Positions 32,475 through 43,676 of a stretch of DNA of 64,000 nt are shown here, one piece after another. A program made the position numbers and the translations under genes. Numbering within the stretch: position 1 is the stretch's first letter; each line of letters starts with the position of its first letter. The notes beneath the pieces were generated by a model. That model did not search any database. It saw only the letters and a list, made by a program, of their open reading frames with translations, and was not told the origin of the DNA. The stretch spans positions 7,820,458-7,884,457 of the forward strand of contig OY754982.1 of assembly GCA_963576475.1 (NCBI GenBank), given 5' to 3'. The stretch comes from Molanna angustata (taxonomy: Eukaryota; Arthropoda; Insecta; Trichoptera; Molannidae).

Positions 32475-33485
32475 CGACGCCAGCTATTATTAGGATTTGG
32501 GTCCATTTTACTCTTCCGAAGAAGCGCACTACGTAGCATCGGGAGGGGTTTGCAATCTAGAAAAGAGTTTATTAATTCGGATTTTAAAAAGACCCGGGTT
32601 GTACGAAGGTGGAAACACAGAATTCGGAAGATCGTTCCACAGTCGGGCTGCTGTATTAATAAAGGAGTTCGAGAAGCGACTTGTTCGTATATGTTGAAGG
32701 TCCACTGTGAATGGGTGCTGCGATTGGGTGAAGCGAGTGACTCTGTTGCGAGTGGGTGGAGGAGGGACCAAAGATGCAAGTTCTTCTGAGCAATTCCCGT
32801 GGTAGTATCTATAGAATAAACTTAAAATACCGACTCTGCGTCTGTGTTCTAGTGATTGCAATCCATCAGTCACTGATGGATCATCAATCAGACGTATAGC
32901 ACGCCTTTGGACAGCGTCGAGGGTATTCAGTAGGTATTCAGCACTCCAGAGGTGACTGCCATATTCAATAATTGGACGTATTTGCGCTTTGTAGAGTATA
33001 CAGATCTGGGTCTTAGTAAAATATCTACGCGCTCTATATAGTACGCTCAATTTTTTGGAGGCGAGTTTCACCTTAGCTTCGATGGAGCCCTTGTAGTGTA
33101 ATTGGTTCGTTATAGATACTCCAAGCAGGTCGATAGAGCTGCTGATAGGTAGGGTGCTTCCGTTGAAAGACACTTGCAATTCATTGGGGTTTCTCTTCGC
33201 AGAAATTAGACAGGCTTGGGTTTTTGAGACGTTAAATGAAACAAGATTACTTTCACCCCAGGTATTGATTGAGTGGAGGTAGCTATTTATTTTTGATGAA
33301 GGTCTTTCCGGGCTTCTGATATTTCACTCTGTTTAGGAGGTTTGTCAAAAGAGAAATTGTCATGGACTGTGCTGTCATCAGCGTAACAGTGGATGGGGGC
33401 GCGTAAGAGCAAGTCATTAATATGTAGGAGGAATAGGGTTGGAGATAGAATGGACCCTTGAGGGACTCCCGCATTAATGGAATGG
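32475..33485 (-). pseudogene. CR1/Jockey-group LINE, second copy, 5'-truncated
   Basis: Same family as 4625-7625 (RT part from motif B onward): AGVPQGSILSPTLF, HCYADDSTVHD, a shift near 33285, then LPISSSIDLLGVSI, IEYGSHLWS, LIDDPSVTDGLQSLEHRRR, and the 3' UTR to 32475. One deletion removes the residues between SHLWS and EYLLNT present in the other copy. The two copies look nearly identical otherwise. Confidence 0.85.
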
Positions 33486-35644
33486 GGAAAAGAATATATT
33501 GCATTATTGAATGAATGGGCGAAAGCGTAATATACATTTTTAAGTCATTTTAAGCTAAGAATGTTTCTAAGGTTAATAAATAAGTAAATAATATTTCTTA
33601 ATCTGTTTATAGAGTTATTTATTTTTCTAAGGAAAAATTATTACATGATTGAAATTTTGAATTCGTTTAAAAATTAAACAATTCAACGAATAAATATGTC
33701 CTCAAACGGGTGGAATCGAAACAACTTTTCCAGCTTAAAAAATCAATTATACTTTTAGTGACAACGAAGCTATAAGTCTTGTACATAATGTTAATTAATT
33801 ATACAGGCTATGGTCGTGTTCCGCAGCTGTGGACTCAACTTAATGACTGCAATGAAACAAAAAAAGATCCAAAAGTCATTTGACTCAACTCGCCTCCCTC
33901 ATTGTAAAATACAATATCAGTATTAGCTGGGATTACAAACAATGGTGCATTAACTTATGGTATGGGTACCGTCTTGTCATGAATTAGTAACTGTTCATTT
34001 TTTAAGACCAAACACAAATGTACCCTGAAGTCGTCACAATGGTTTAGCTCTCTATCCAATGTCTCCAACCATAATTTATTTATTTAAATTAAGGGGAAAC
34101 AAAAAGCAATTTGCAAATTACAAAAGACAGCTATGAAAATTAATATTTGCCAAAATATTAATTGCTCGTCATCATATATTACATTTTACATAATATAAAA
34201 ATAAAATAATTAAAGACATTTGTAAATAGAAGAGTAAGTTTGAAATGTTTGAAATAATTGAAACGAGATAAATAAAATACAAGGAAAAAAAATAAACAAT
34301 TCAAAACAATAAACATACAAATGATAATGGGATAAGTGGATCTTGGGGGGAGTGGGGATGGATAAAGGAGTTCACTGCGTCATTGGCGATATACTCCTGC
34401 GAAATTGCGGATATCTGTTATAATATATTGAATTGATTATATAAATAATTTAGCAATGTCACATTTTTTTCTCCAGCTGAGGGAGAAATGAAAAAAAATC
34501 ATGCAGATTTGACGATTACAGTATTATGTTTTAAAAATCAAGTATTAAGAATTGATAACGGAATTCTGATTCATTTTTTTCTCGCTGTATGGAAAGTTAA
34601 GAATTCTTCATAATGATTTGCGACTAGGTATTGAATTAATATCAAAACTTCTGAAATGTTCTAGCGAATATTTTTTTCCCACAAGATGACAATAGTTTGA
34701 CACCACTGGGTACCTTTAAGACGCAATCATATAAGTCAGTGTATCGATCAGTGTTTCTCAAAATTAAAAAAAATGTTCTCTAGATAAAATTATAATTTAA
34801 ACGAGTGGGCTGTGGTCAACGCTAAACTCCTCATTACCAAGTCACCACAAATACTCAAATGTTGTATGGAAAATTATCAGCATTTTCATGAAATGAGTTT
34901 TGTAAAATTATTTTTGATTTAAATATTTTATAAAGTGCCTTTTTACCAATTTTAAAATAAAAATATCATGTTTCCTGAGCTTGGGTCACTTTGGAATATT
35001 TAACAGTTAAATTAATTATGAAGCACTATTCAGATATCCTTCAAAATCTAATGTGGTCTAAGCGAATATTAGATAGGTACACAAATTTAAAAAGAATCGA
35101 ATGAGTACCTACCTAAGTCTATAAGCGATAAAGTAGGATAAACACATAGATATATTGTGATGAAACTTTCAAAATACAATCTCAGCATATATTTATATAA
35201 TCTGCAATAAAAAAATGGCATTAAAAAAAATTCAAAACCTCCCACTATTTCCCATTGGGGTAGTGAGGAGTAAAAGCAAGAGGCTCCACCTTTTTCGCGA
35301 CCCACCGTTTCTCCACTGTCAATATCTGGTGCAAAGGATTTACAGTACAGTATAAGAGCCCATTTCTATTGTATTATATTATTTAAATACGAAAATTGAT
35401 TTTTCAGAATGCTGAAAGTTTTTGGCAAATGAATTCATATAGAAGAAATGTCTTTGAAAAAAATAATCAACTTTCTACACTTCACTGCACTATACAATAT
35501 AAACATAATATGTTATCAATGTAAATTAAATCAAACTAACAGTTTGGAATGTACATGGACACACAAACGTCATTAATGTCAAAACTCATAATATGCACCC
35601 TCTACACTACATGATATGAAATTGATGTTAAAATTCGCTTAACC
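33486..35644. other. Featureless AT-rich region
   Basis: About 2.1 kb with no gene, SINE or palindrome that I can support. Short open frames have no recognisable motifs. One G-rich patch (CTTGGGGGGAGTGGGGATGG, 34343-34362) stands out. Confidence 0.4.
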
Positions 35645-35649
35645 AAACC

Positions 35650-35890
35650 ATACCATCACGCCATTTCCCTATTTGGGATAGGCAGAGAGAACCTAACTCC
35701 AGACTCATCTCTCTTGACATACATTTCTCGCTTCATTCGCGTCCATGCATCGTCTGATACACGCTCTTCTGTTATTCTAACTTCTAACGTCTCTATCTTT
35801 CAATATTCCATTTATGTGATCTTGTCAACTTTTCCTTGGTCGACCTCTAATTTTTGTTCCTCACTCATTCTTTCTATGTGGCCATGTTAA
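35650..35890 (-). pseudogene. RTE-like LINE 3' end fragment
   Basis: Minus-strand tail with the family end (ATGGCGTGATGGTATGG-like at 35650-35665) and a decayed terminal coding stretch that resembles the copies at 104-410 and 56170-56610. Confidence 0.65.
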
Positions 35891-36109
35891 TAATTCTTAC
35901 TGGATACACATAGCATTAGCCTATACGAATTTTTAGATCTAGGAAAGGGTCTTCATTATTAAGGAGGCCCTGCACTTTTATGAAAATTTTACGAGCTTGC
36001 TAAATGCTGTATTTGATTTCCTGACTATGATTCCTCGATAATTATAATGGCAAAATCACACTATAATAGATTTAATATTCTATGTAGCTTTATTTCTCTA
36101 AATGTACTT

Positions 36110-36410
36110 AATCATTTTAAAAACCTGTCTTCTTCTGGGACACAATCCTAAGATAGATCTACATCAAACACTCGATCCTTCTAATCATATCTATCATCCG
36201 CCAGCATCTTCATCTCATGGTAAATCACCTGGTCCATATTCTAGGGCTGTCTCTAGGGCGACCTCTATTGTTTTGCCTTCCATCTATCCTTCGGCAGCAG
36301 TACCGAACAGGCCCGGATACCTAATGGCATGGCCTATCCAAATGGATCTCACTACTTTGAGAATTGACTCGTTTTTCCGACCCAGCTCAGTACTAAATCA
36401 TTTCGGGTGA
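36110..36410 (-). pseudogene. Possible RTE-like protein fragment
   Basis: The minus frame contains ESILKVVRSIWIGHAIRYPG, then EGWMEGKTIEVALETALEY. LK...RS.WIGH..R..GL....EG..EGK is a pattern I associate with the C-terminal end of endonuclease-RT LINEs. Several stops follow. The match is by pattern only; it is a different subfamily from the other RTE pieces. Confidence 0.4.
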
Positions 36411-37792
36411 AGTCTGACCAATGAATGTGAAATGAAATAGATGAAAAGTGAATATTAATTCTAGTTTGATTATATCAGTCATTGTCAATTGTTTGTTTGG
36501 GAATCAGTGTCGTGTACGTGTGTGTATAGGTAATGTTGTCTTGAAGATGACATGTGAGTGAACCACGCAACGTCTATCGGTGTTTTGCACATGTCAAGAT
36601 GAAACAGTAATCTTCCCACGATGTACATACACATCTTTCCTTCAACCAACTTACCAGATGGTTGGTTTGTTATGGTTTCGCCATCTCCTATATACTTTAT
36701 ATACTTAGTATACATGTGTATCTAAGTAAGTATATAATCGTCACATCGTTTGAGGGGAGTCTACCAAGTATATAATATTATGTACCTATCGTCTTGTCTG
36801 GGTTCATTCATGAAGCACTTGTAAGAAGCAATACTACATATGTACTTATAGTACAGTATCGGATCGTTAATATTATCGTATCTTTAACTGGTCACACTTT
36901 GTCCAAATGAAGCCTCGAATCATTTTAATAGATATTAGTGAAAAATAATATTCATATATAGGTATTATATTTTTTCACCCCTATTTGGAAGGAATTGTAA
37001 TGAAGAATAGTAGAAAATATAATGTCTGTCTTATACATTATAATATGATGTAATATTATAGCAGTGATTAGCGGATTATTTGTATTTAATATTAATTATT
37101 ATCAATAGAATGTTCTGGATGTTGTGCTGTATCAATAACATTTTGTTTATCCCAATAAATGTAAATTAAATTATTGTTATACCTAATATGTAACTGCATG
37201 GTGTAAAGTTTTGAACCCAGCACTTGTCTAAATGTGTTGTTAATGAAAACATCTCAAGAGGGCATATAAATCTAAACATTGTATTTTGAAATCAAATTTC
37301 TCAAGCATGTTAAACAGTGATTTTCTAAAAAACATACCATAAGTATTTTTAACATTTCTCTAATGAATGTTCGTCACACAATTTTTAAATTCTGCATTAA
37401 TTCCCCATAAAAAATATATTAATAACATGATTTTTTTACAGATTTTTTTTTTAATTACTCCATAACTATATGTCACAGAGAAATAACTCTTTCTATGTGC
37501 TTAAAGAGTGCATAGAATCAAAGTGAATGACCGATAAAGTTTATTCATTTCAATTAAGGTTTGTTCTTAAAATGGAAAAACATTTTGGGAAAAACAAACA
37601 AAAAGTCAACAAATTTTGGGTTCCCGATAATTTAAATCGCGTATAAACCTTTTTTAATGCACGCGATAGTTACCCTTACTAACACGTAACTTCATAGTGC
37701 ATTAGGCGGTTTTAATATATCATGTTTTCAGTCACTAGATTTAGCGTTATAAGTCCTCTTAAAATATTATTCGATCGACGCATGCAAAATGG
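36411..37792. other. Featureless AT-rich region
   Basis: No supported gene or repeat. Confidence 0.35.
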
Positions 37793-38398
37793 ACGAGAAT
37801 GAATGCAACTAAATCTAAAGTGATGGTATTTGAGAAAAGCGAAAGACGAACAAAATGCGAGATACGAGTGGAGAATGTACAATTAGAACAAGTCGATGAG
37901 TACTTATACTTAGGAAGGATGTTTCAGCGTGATGGACGATTGGAAAAAGATATTGAAAGGAGAGTATCGGCAGGTAATAGAGTGAATAAATAATAATAAT
38001 AAATTTGGATAATTTATATAGCGCCGTTTTTGTGAATATCTTTTGTGAATGGTGCATTAAGATCTGTAATAGCTGACCCAATCACTTCGAGGCAAGCAAA
38101 GCTCGCGCTACACAATGGCATCCTCGTACCGACTCTAATGTATGCTAGTGAGACATGGACATGGCTGAAAAACCATGAAAGTAAAATTAACGCGATTGAA
38201 ATGAGGTCACTAAGACGAATGTGTGGTAAAACGGTTGATGATAAAATAAGAAATGTATGATTGAAAGAAATATCTTAAATAAGACGAAAATAAATGCCCT
38301 AAGGTGGTTTGGCCACATAAAAAGAATGAGTAAAGACCGTCGAAGCGAGAAATGTACGTCAAGAGAGAGGAGTCGTTCGGTTCTCTCTGCCTACCCCT
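37793..38398 (+). pseudogene. RTE-like LINE C-terminal fragment, split by a short L2 tail
   Basis: Encodes NATKSKVMVFEKSERRTKCE, then EQVDEYLYLGRMFQRDGRLE, then an insertion (37988-38044), then ALRSVIADPITSRQAKLALH, VPTLMYASETWTWLKNHESK and INAIEMRSLRRMCG; after a shift, NALRWFGHIKRMSKDR. It ends near TCTCTCTGCCTACCCC, as in the copy at 57470-58054. Removing the insertion and one copy of its GTGAAT duplication restores the frame: the N-terminal part ends VN and the second part starts GALRS. Confidence 0.8.
37988..38044 (-). mobile_element. 57-bp L2-like 3' terminus insertion
   Basis: Only the 3' end of an L2-like LINE: AAT-rich tail and the AGCGCCGTTTTTGTGA half of the terminal hairpin. Flanked by GTGAAT at 37982-37987 and 38045-38050, a target-site duplication. 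Such short insertions show extreme 5' truncation. Confidence 0.85.
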
Positions 38399-39094
38399 AA
38401 ATTAAATTTAGTTAAAAGATAACACGACATTCATTGACTGTTAGGCTGTACGAAGTTCACCGGGTCAGCTAGTTATTAATAAAATATGATAACCATTTGT
38501 AAAAAAATACTTTTTTTTTTATATCCAAGTACGTCTCTGTTTCAAATGAAAACGAGGAAGTCAATCAGTGGTTGATTAGATAATAATACGTTAAACAATG
38601 ATTACACGGTTTGGGCATGTGGAATGTTTGAGAAAGTAATAGGAGGATAAATTAAATACATAAGAAAAACTATGAGATTATATCATAAATGATAAATTGC
38701 ATATTAAGAATATTTTTCAATAAATTATAAAATATGCATTTACTGCTGCATATTATGAATATCTTCACCACCAGATGCTTTGAGAAAGTCTTTTTTTTAA
38801 CAATGATAAAACATTTACCTATAAGAAGAAATTTTGCTTAGGAAAGATTGTCTTATGTATGTATTATGGTGTGCCCACTCATGGGGAGGCTTGTATGTAA
38901 CAAGGAGTATCTCGTGGCTCCAAACGACAGGGCTGTGACGACTGCAATTTATTGGAGAGGGTGCATATTGATGGTATGGATATGGAAACGAACGATGGAT
39001 ATAAACCCGCCTTGTTAGATTTGTTTGTATATACTTAAATTAAATAATATAAAGTATTTTTGAAAGAAAAAGCGCACTAAAATTTATCGGAGAT
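38399..39094. other. Unassigned region with a common insect repeat edge
   Basis: Contains CGAAGTTCACCGGGTCAGCT followed by AGTT (38451-38474), a phrase I remember as the edge of a widespread insect repeat; the rest of that repeat is not recognisable here. Otherwise nothing. Confidence 0.4.
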
Positions 39095-39235
39095 TCATTC
39101 ATACTATAACTGCGTATCCCACAATGTAGGGTTTCTAGCGACTTTTTACTCGTTACCTTTTAAAAGGAAGTACAACACGACACGAGAGTGGTGTGTGGGT
39201 ATACAAACATATGTATATGTGTGTGTTGTGATGGT
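39095..39235 (-). repeat. Repeat family X, partial copy
   Basis: Matches the tail half of family X: GCGTATCCCACAATGTAGGG and TGTGTGGGTATACA, but diverged and lacking the distal half. Confidence 0.55.
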
Positions 39236-39984
39236 GAAAACATGTTGTTATTAAAACGATAGATAAAGCGATACTTTTTGTACATAAAATATTTGTACAC
39301 TGCTGGGTCTATTGCCAAATGGCAATTTCTTCCAAACAACCAGAGTTAATGTTAAATGTACAACACAGTGTGTAAAGTTTCCGACAAACTTCTTGAGCCT
39401 TTTCGCCGTAGAGGGGGGTGACTTGCACATATACCAAGCAAGCAAATAAATACAAATTTCCGCTCTGTGCACCCACGTGACTAGCTCGAGTTGTTTTACG
39501 ATAACGATAATATAGCAATAAGGTTGACACATCATGACAGAAATAAAAAAAAATTATATATTGGATTATTTATTCTGCATCAAATGTCCTTACGTTTGAC
39601 AGATAAAGAGCTCTTTACAATGTCAATTCATAATTTTATACAAATAGAGATATTTAATTTCTTATCAATAATAATTACAGTCTTTATTTTTTCCTGTATT
39701 AAAAACTATTTTGTACTTTAATTGTAGACGAGTATCATCATTTCAAGAGTTCCCATTGAAGATAAATAGTTGTAATGTTATTAATTTATTTATCATGTAT
39801 AAGTGTATTGAGTGTAGAAAGGCGGGTTCATTATATTTTAACGAACTCTAGTATAATAATTGTGAATTGACTTTTTAAAAGAATACATAACTTAAAAAAA
39901 ATAGATTTATCACATCAATGAAGAATAGAAGGGGTAATCGAATGACGCAGAAGGAAACAAGGATGTTTTTTTAATGACAAACTT
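39236..39984. other. Featureless AT-rich region
   Basis: No supported gene or repeat. Confidence 0.35.
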
Positions 39985-40135
39985 TTTAACATCTCAATAG
40001 AAACGAAGTTGGGATATTATAGAAGAACCGTGAACTCTAGGCTGTTTTACGTGTTCACCAATTACGCCTTCTTATTGAGTTCTCTTATGAATGTAATTTT
40101 TTAAAGTTCTATCTGACTTAATTTACTAGATATTT
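39985..40135. repeat. Degraded copy of the 238-bp MITE
   Basis: Shares ACATCTCAATAGAAACGAAG and GTTCACCAATTACGCCTTC with the element at 11074-11311. The right terminal repeat is not recognisable. Confidence 0.6.
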
Positions 40136-40603
40136 ATGGTCAATCCGTTTCTTGAGTAAAAGAATTTTCTTTTTTTTTTAAAGGGTGCAACATTTAGATC
40201 TATTGTTTATTTATATTTTCCTCATTCAGAACACGTATTTGTTTCGGAAGAAAAATAAACAAAAAACAAAAATAAATTGGCTGCCTTAAAACAGGAATTA
40301 TTCCTAGTTAGGCAGACAAAGGTAAAATAGTAGAACACAACCTATATATACCTACCACAAAAATGGTTGAATTCATGTATTTATATATGTAAATATTATT
40401 TTTTTTTCTTTGTACATTCAATATTGTTCCAATGTAATCTGTTTTTAAAAGTAAATAAAACAATTATTAGGTATTATTATTATTATTAGGTACTATTTGA
40501 ATAATGTGTAACAATTCACCTGAAAATAAGACATTATTACTATTGCCATCTATGAAGTAACGAAGAAACCTTTTTGTAACGCAATCTGTTGAGAAATTAG
40601 TTT
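40136..40603. other. Unassigned spacer up to assembly gap
   Basis: Contains a hairpin at about 40281-40316 (CTGCCT...AGGCAG around AGGAATTATTCCT). No gene-like signal and no PLE sequence, so the left end of PLE-A must lie inside the gap. Confidence 0.4.
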
Positions 40604-40803
40604 NNNNNNNNNNNNNNNNNNNNNNNNNNNNNNNNNNNNNNNNNNNNNNNNNNNNNNNNNNNNNNNNNNNNNNNNNNNNNNNNNNNNNNNNNNNNNNNNN
40701 NNNNNNNNNNNNNNNNNNNNNNNNNNNNNNNNNNNNNNNNNNNNNNNNNNNNNNNNNNNNNNNNNNNNNNNNNNNNNNNNNNNNNNNNNNNNNNNNNNNN
40801 NNN
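40604..40803. other. Assembly gap (200 N)
   Basis: Exactly 200 undefined bases, a fixed size that suggests a placeholder. PLE-A sequence stops at its right edge inside the RT motif C region and is absent on the left, so more than 200 bp of element is probably missing. Confidence 0.98.
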
Positions 40804-42369
40804 GGTATCGTCCACGTATCTAATCCATAGCTTTGGTTTTAAGCGCGCTCTATCTATAGCTTCCTTTTCTAACTTGGTCATGAATATGTTAGCGACTGGC
40901 GGTGAAAGAGATAGACCCATTGGTGCTCCTTTTACTTGTTTGTACATGTCGTTATTATAAGTGAAAAATGTGTTATTGAGGCAATGTTCTATTAAAGTTA
41001 TTATGTCATTCGGTGGGTCACTCATTTCTTTAATTGCTTGGAGAGCTTCGTCTGTGGGTATATTGGTAAACAAGGATACGACGTCAAAACTGACAAGGAT
41101 GTCGCCCTTGTTTAATTTTTGATTTTTAATGATTTGTATAAAATGTTCCGAATTTTTGACAAAAGATTCCGCTGATTCTACATCTGGTTGTAAGTAGTTG
41201 GCAAGATACTTTGATAACATTTGAAGTGGAGAACCGACAGAACTGACTATGGGTCTAAGAGGAACATCCGTCTTATGAATTTTTGGCAAACCGTATAATT
41301 TCGGAAAACGTGACGATTTTTCTCTAGGTATTAACGACTTTTTTAATTCGGGACTTAATTTGGATGACATAATTTTAGTTTTAGTCGTTTTTTCTAAGTA
41401 TGTTATAGGATTATTAGGATGCAGTTTATAAGCCGGATCGTTAAGCAAATTAGTAATTTTAATGTGATAATCTTCGCTTTTCATGATTACTGTTGCGTTT
41501 CCCTTATCTGCCGGAAGAATAATTATATCTTTATTTGCGCGTAATTCTTTAAGAGCTCGTATTTCATCGAGAGATATATTTCTTTTCGGCGGAAGCGATT
41601 TTCTAAGTATATGGCAAGTTTCTTGTCGTATAGTTTCGGCTATATTATTTGGTAGTTTACATACGGCTGATTCGATTCCCGTAACAATGTCTTCTTTTGG
41701 AATTTTCGGAGGAACAACACCAAAATTAAAACCTTTACTTAGAACCGATATTGTATCGTTATTTAATTTAAGATCGGTGAGATTGTGAATTATTTTATCG
41801 GTATTTAAAGACTGTTGGTATTCTACTTTTTTGATATTGTTTTCGATACGCGTGAATTTACTTATTTGGCGGTCGGAGTTTATTTTATTATTTGTTTCAA
41901 TTCTATTATGAATGAGATTATCTAATTCGGACCATATTAATGGGTGTAATATATTAGAAAGTTTTAAATGAAGATTTTTAATATCAGTACCAAGTGTATG
42001 TAATTGTAAATGAATGTAACCGATTTCGTCGCGTATGAGGGAAAAACTAGTATTACAAAGAATTTTTCTCACCGATTTTCTGCTACCGCGTTGTCTCAGT
42101 TGAAAACACTTTGGCACTACTTTTTTATCACGACATCGACACAAAAAGGTTAGGTCACATAGAAGCTTCGCGTGTTTTGACTTTAATTTTTCAAACTTTT
42201 TCGTTTCACTGTATATTTCCTCCCCGTAGAGGTTATTTATGTTAAATCTAAGGTTTTCGCGAGTACAAAATATGTTATTATTAAGTATTTTGGGGATAAC
42301 CCGCGTCAAATTATGATTCCCGAGAGAATCAGTCGTCTGCCGACGTTTCGTCTGAATCACATCAGACAT
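40804..42369 (-). CDS. PLE-A polyprotein, minus-strand copy, cut by the gap
   Basis: On the minus strand this encodes the N-terminal ~520 residues of the same protein as the intact copy at 45676-48336: start [11 protein letters not shown], the ADKGN box, PKIHK, VSFDVVSLFTNI and APMGLSLSPPVANIF, ending at WIRYVDDT where the run of N begins. It is preceded on its own strand by the truncated copy at 42476-43676, so it is the second member of a tandem pair. By eye it shows no difference from the plus-strand copies. Confidence 0.85.
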
Positions 42370-42475
42370 TTTCTAAAGGCGCCTTGTTAATAAATTTTCG
42401 TCTCGAGGGATAGTGCACGCACGTCCGTTCGAGTCGAAAGCTTACTACCAAGTGAAAGTTTGAAAGGAAGCCGCG

Positions 42476-43676
42476 TCAAGTGTTAGTGGAAGGGTGGGTT
42501 TCCCCAATGACGTCATTATTGCGTTTTGTTTGGCTTCTAGTGACTCTAGTACTTAACGGTATATTGTTTACAGGTGGATTATCAGTTTTCGGCTTACTAA
42601 GAATTTTACTAATGTTTTTAATGTGACTATTGTTTGAAATATCGGTAGTTTGATTACTATGGTTTTTAAAAATGTTGTTTTCAAGTACACTTGTCCATGC
42701 GGTCGGGATTCGAATGCTATCGTCCCTGTTATTCATTATACTGTTGCTTCTTTTATATATTTCGATTGCTTCCCTGTAAATTCTAAATGTTTCATTGTTA
42801 ATATTCGCGACTACTTTTGAATTTTCAAAGTCTATGGAGTGATTTTCGGTCAATGAGTGATTTACAAGAGATGAAGTTAGTTTCCGGTTTTTAACATCTA
42901 CGCGATGTTCAGAGACGCGCGCCGAGATTCTGCGATTTGTCCTGCCTATGTAAGTTTTTGAGCAATCACCGCATGGGATTTCGTAAATACCGTGTGACTC
43001 TAATGGTATTTTATCTTTCGGACTTTTTAAAAAGGATGAAATTTTGTTGTCTGTTCTAAAAATGGTGCGAATATTGTGTTTATAAAGTAGGTGACTGATT
43101 TTGTCTGTAGTGCCTTTTATGTAAGGCAAAAATGCAATGGAGAGTGGCTTTACTTTAGTTGACGTATCTTTTTTATTAAAATTTTTATTAGTTTGATTTT
43201 TTACTGCATTATTAATCGTAAAATTAGAAAAACCGTTATTTCGTAGCGCGTTTTTAAGATACTCTAATTCGTTTTGAACGTTTTCGGAGTCGGCTATCCT
43301 TAATGATCGTGTTACCAAGGTGTTTGCTACAGAGGCGATTTGTGCTGGATGATGGTTCGACGATGCGTGGAGATATCTGTTGGTATGTGTTGATTTTCTG
43401 TACACAGTGTGGCCGAGAGTGCCATCGTCTTTTTTGATTACGAGAACATCAAGAAAAGGTATTTCACCGTTGTTTTCTATCTCCATTGTGAATTTGATGT
43501 TATTGTGGAGATCGTTCAGAAAATCAAGAAATTTGTTAAGTTCCTCCAAACCGTGAGGCCATATAACGAAGGTATCGTCCACGTATCTAATCCATAGCTT
43601 TGGTTTTAAGCGCGCTCTATCTATAGCTTCCTTTTCTAACTTGGTCATGAATATGTTAGCGACTGGCGGTGAAAGA
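42476..43676 (-). pseudogene. PLE-A truncated copy (RT end plus GIY-YIG), minus strand
   Basis: Starts abruptly in RT motif B (SPPVANIFMTKLE) at 43676, then WIRYVDDTFVIW, IPFLDVLV, RKSTHTNRY, the GIY-YIG part GIYEIPCGDCSKTYIGRTNR and the C-terminus VTRSQTKRNN. The first 40 residues of the open frame (43795 down to 43677) come from the opposite-strand copy read antisense and are not PLE protein. It shares a 3-nt AGA overlap with the plus copy at the junction (43674-43676). Confidence 0.85.

Noticed and set aside
36102..36410. 102-codon plus ORF (MYLIILKTC...)
   Set aside because: The opposite strand matches the pattern of an RTE-like LINE end, so the plus ORF is a shadow.
41483..41788. Recurring 101-codon ORF starting MITVAFPLS (also 46257-46562)
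   Set aside because: Antisense shadow of the PLE-A N-terminal/RT region; it only recurs because the element does.
43409..43597. Recurring 62-codon ORF starting MAESAIVFF (also 44448-44636 and 47215-47403, antisense)
   Set aside because: It lies antisense to the PLE-A RT region in every copy and is a shadow frame.
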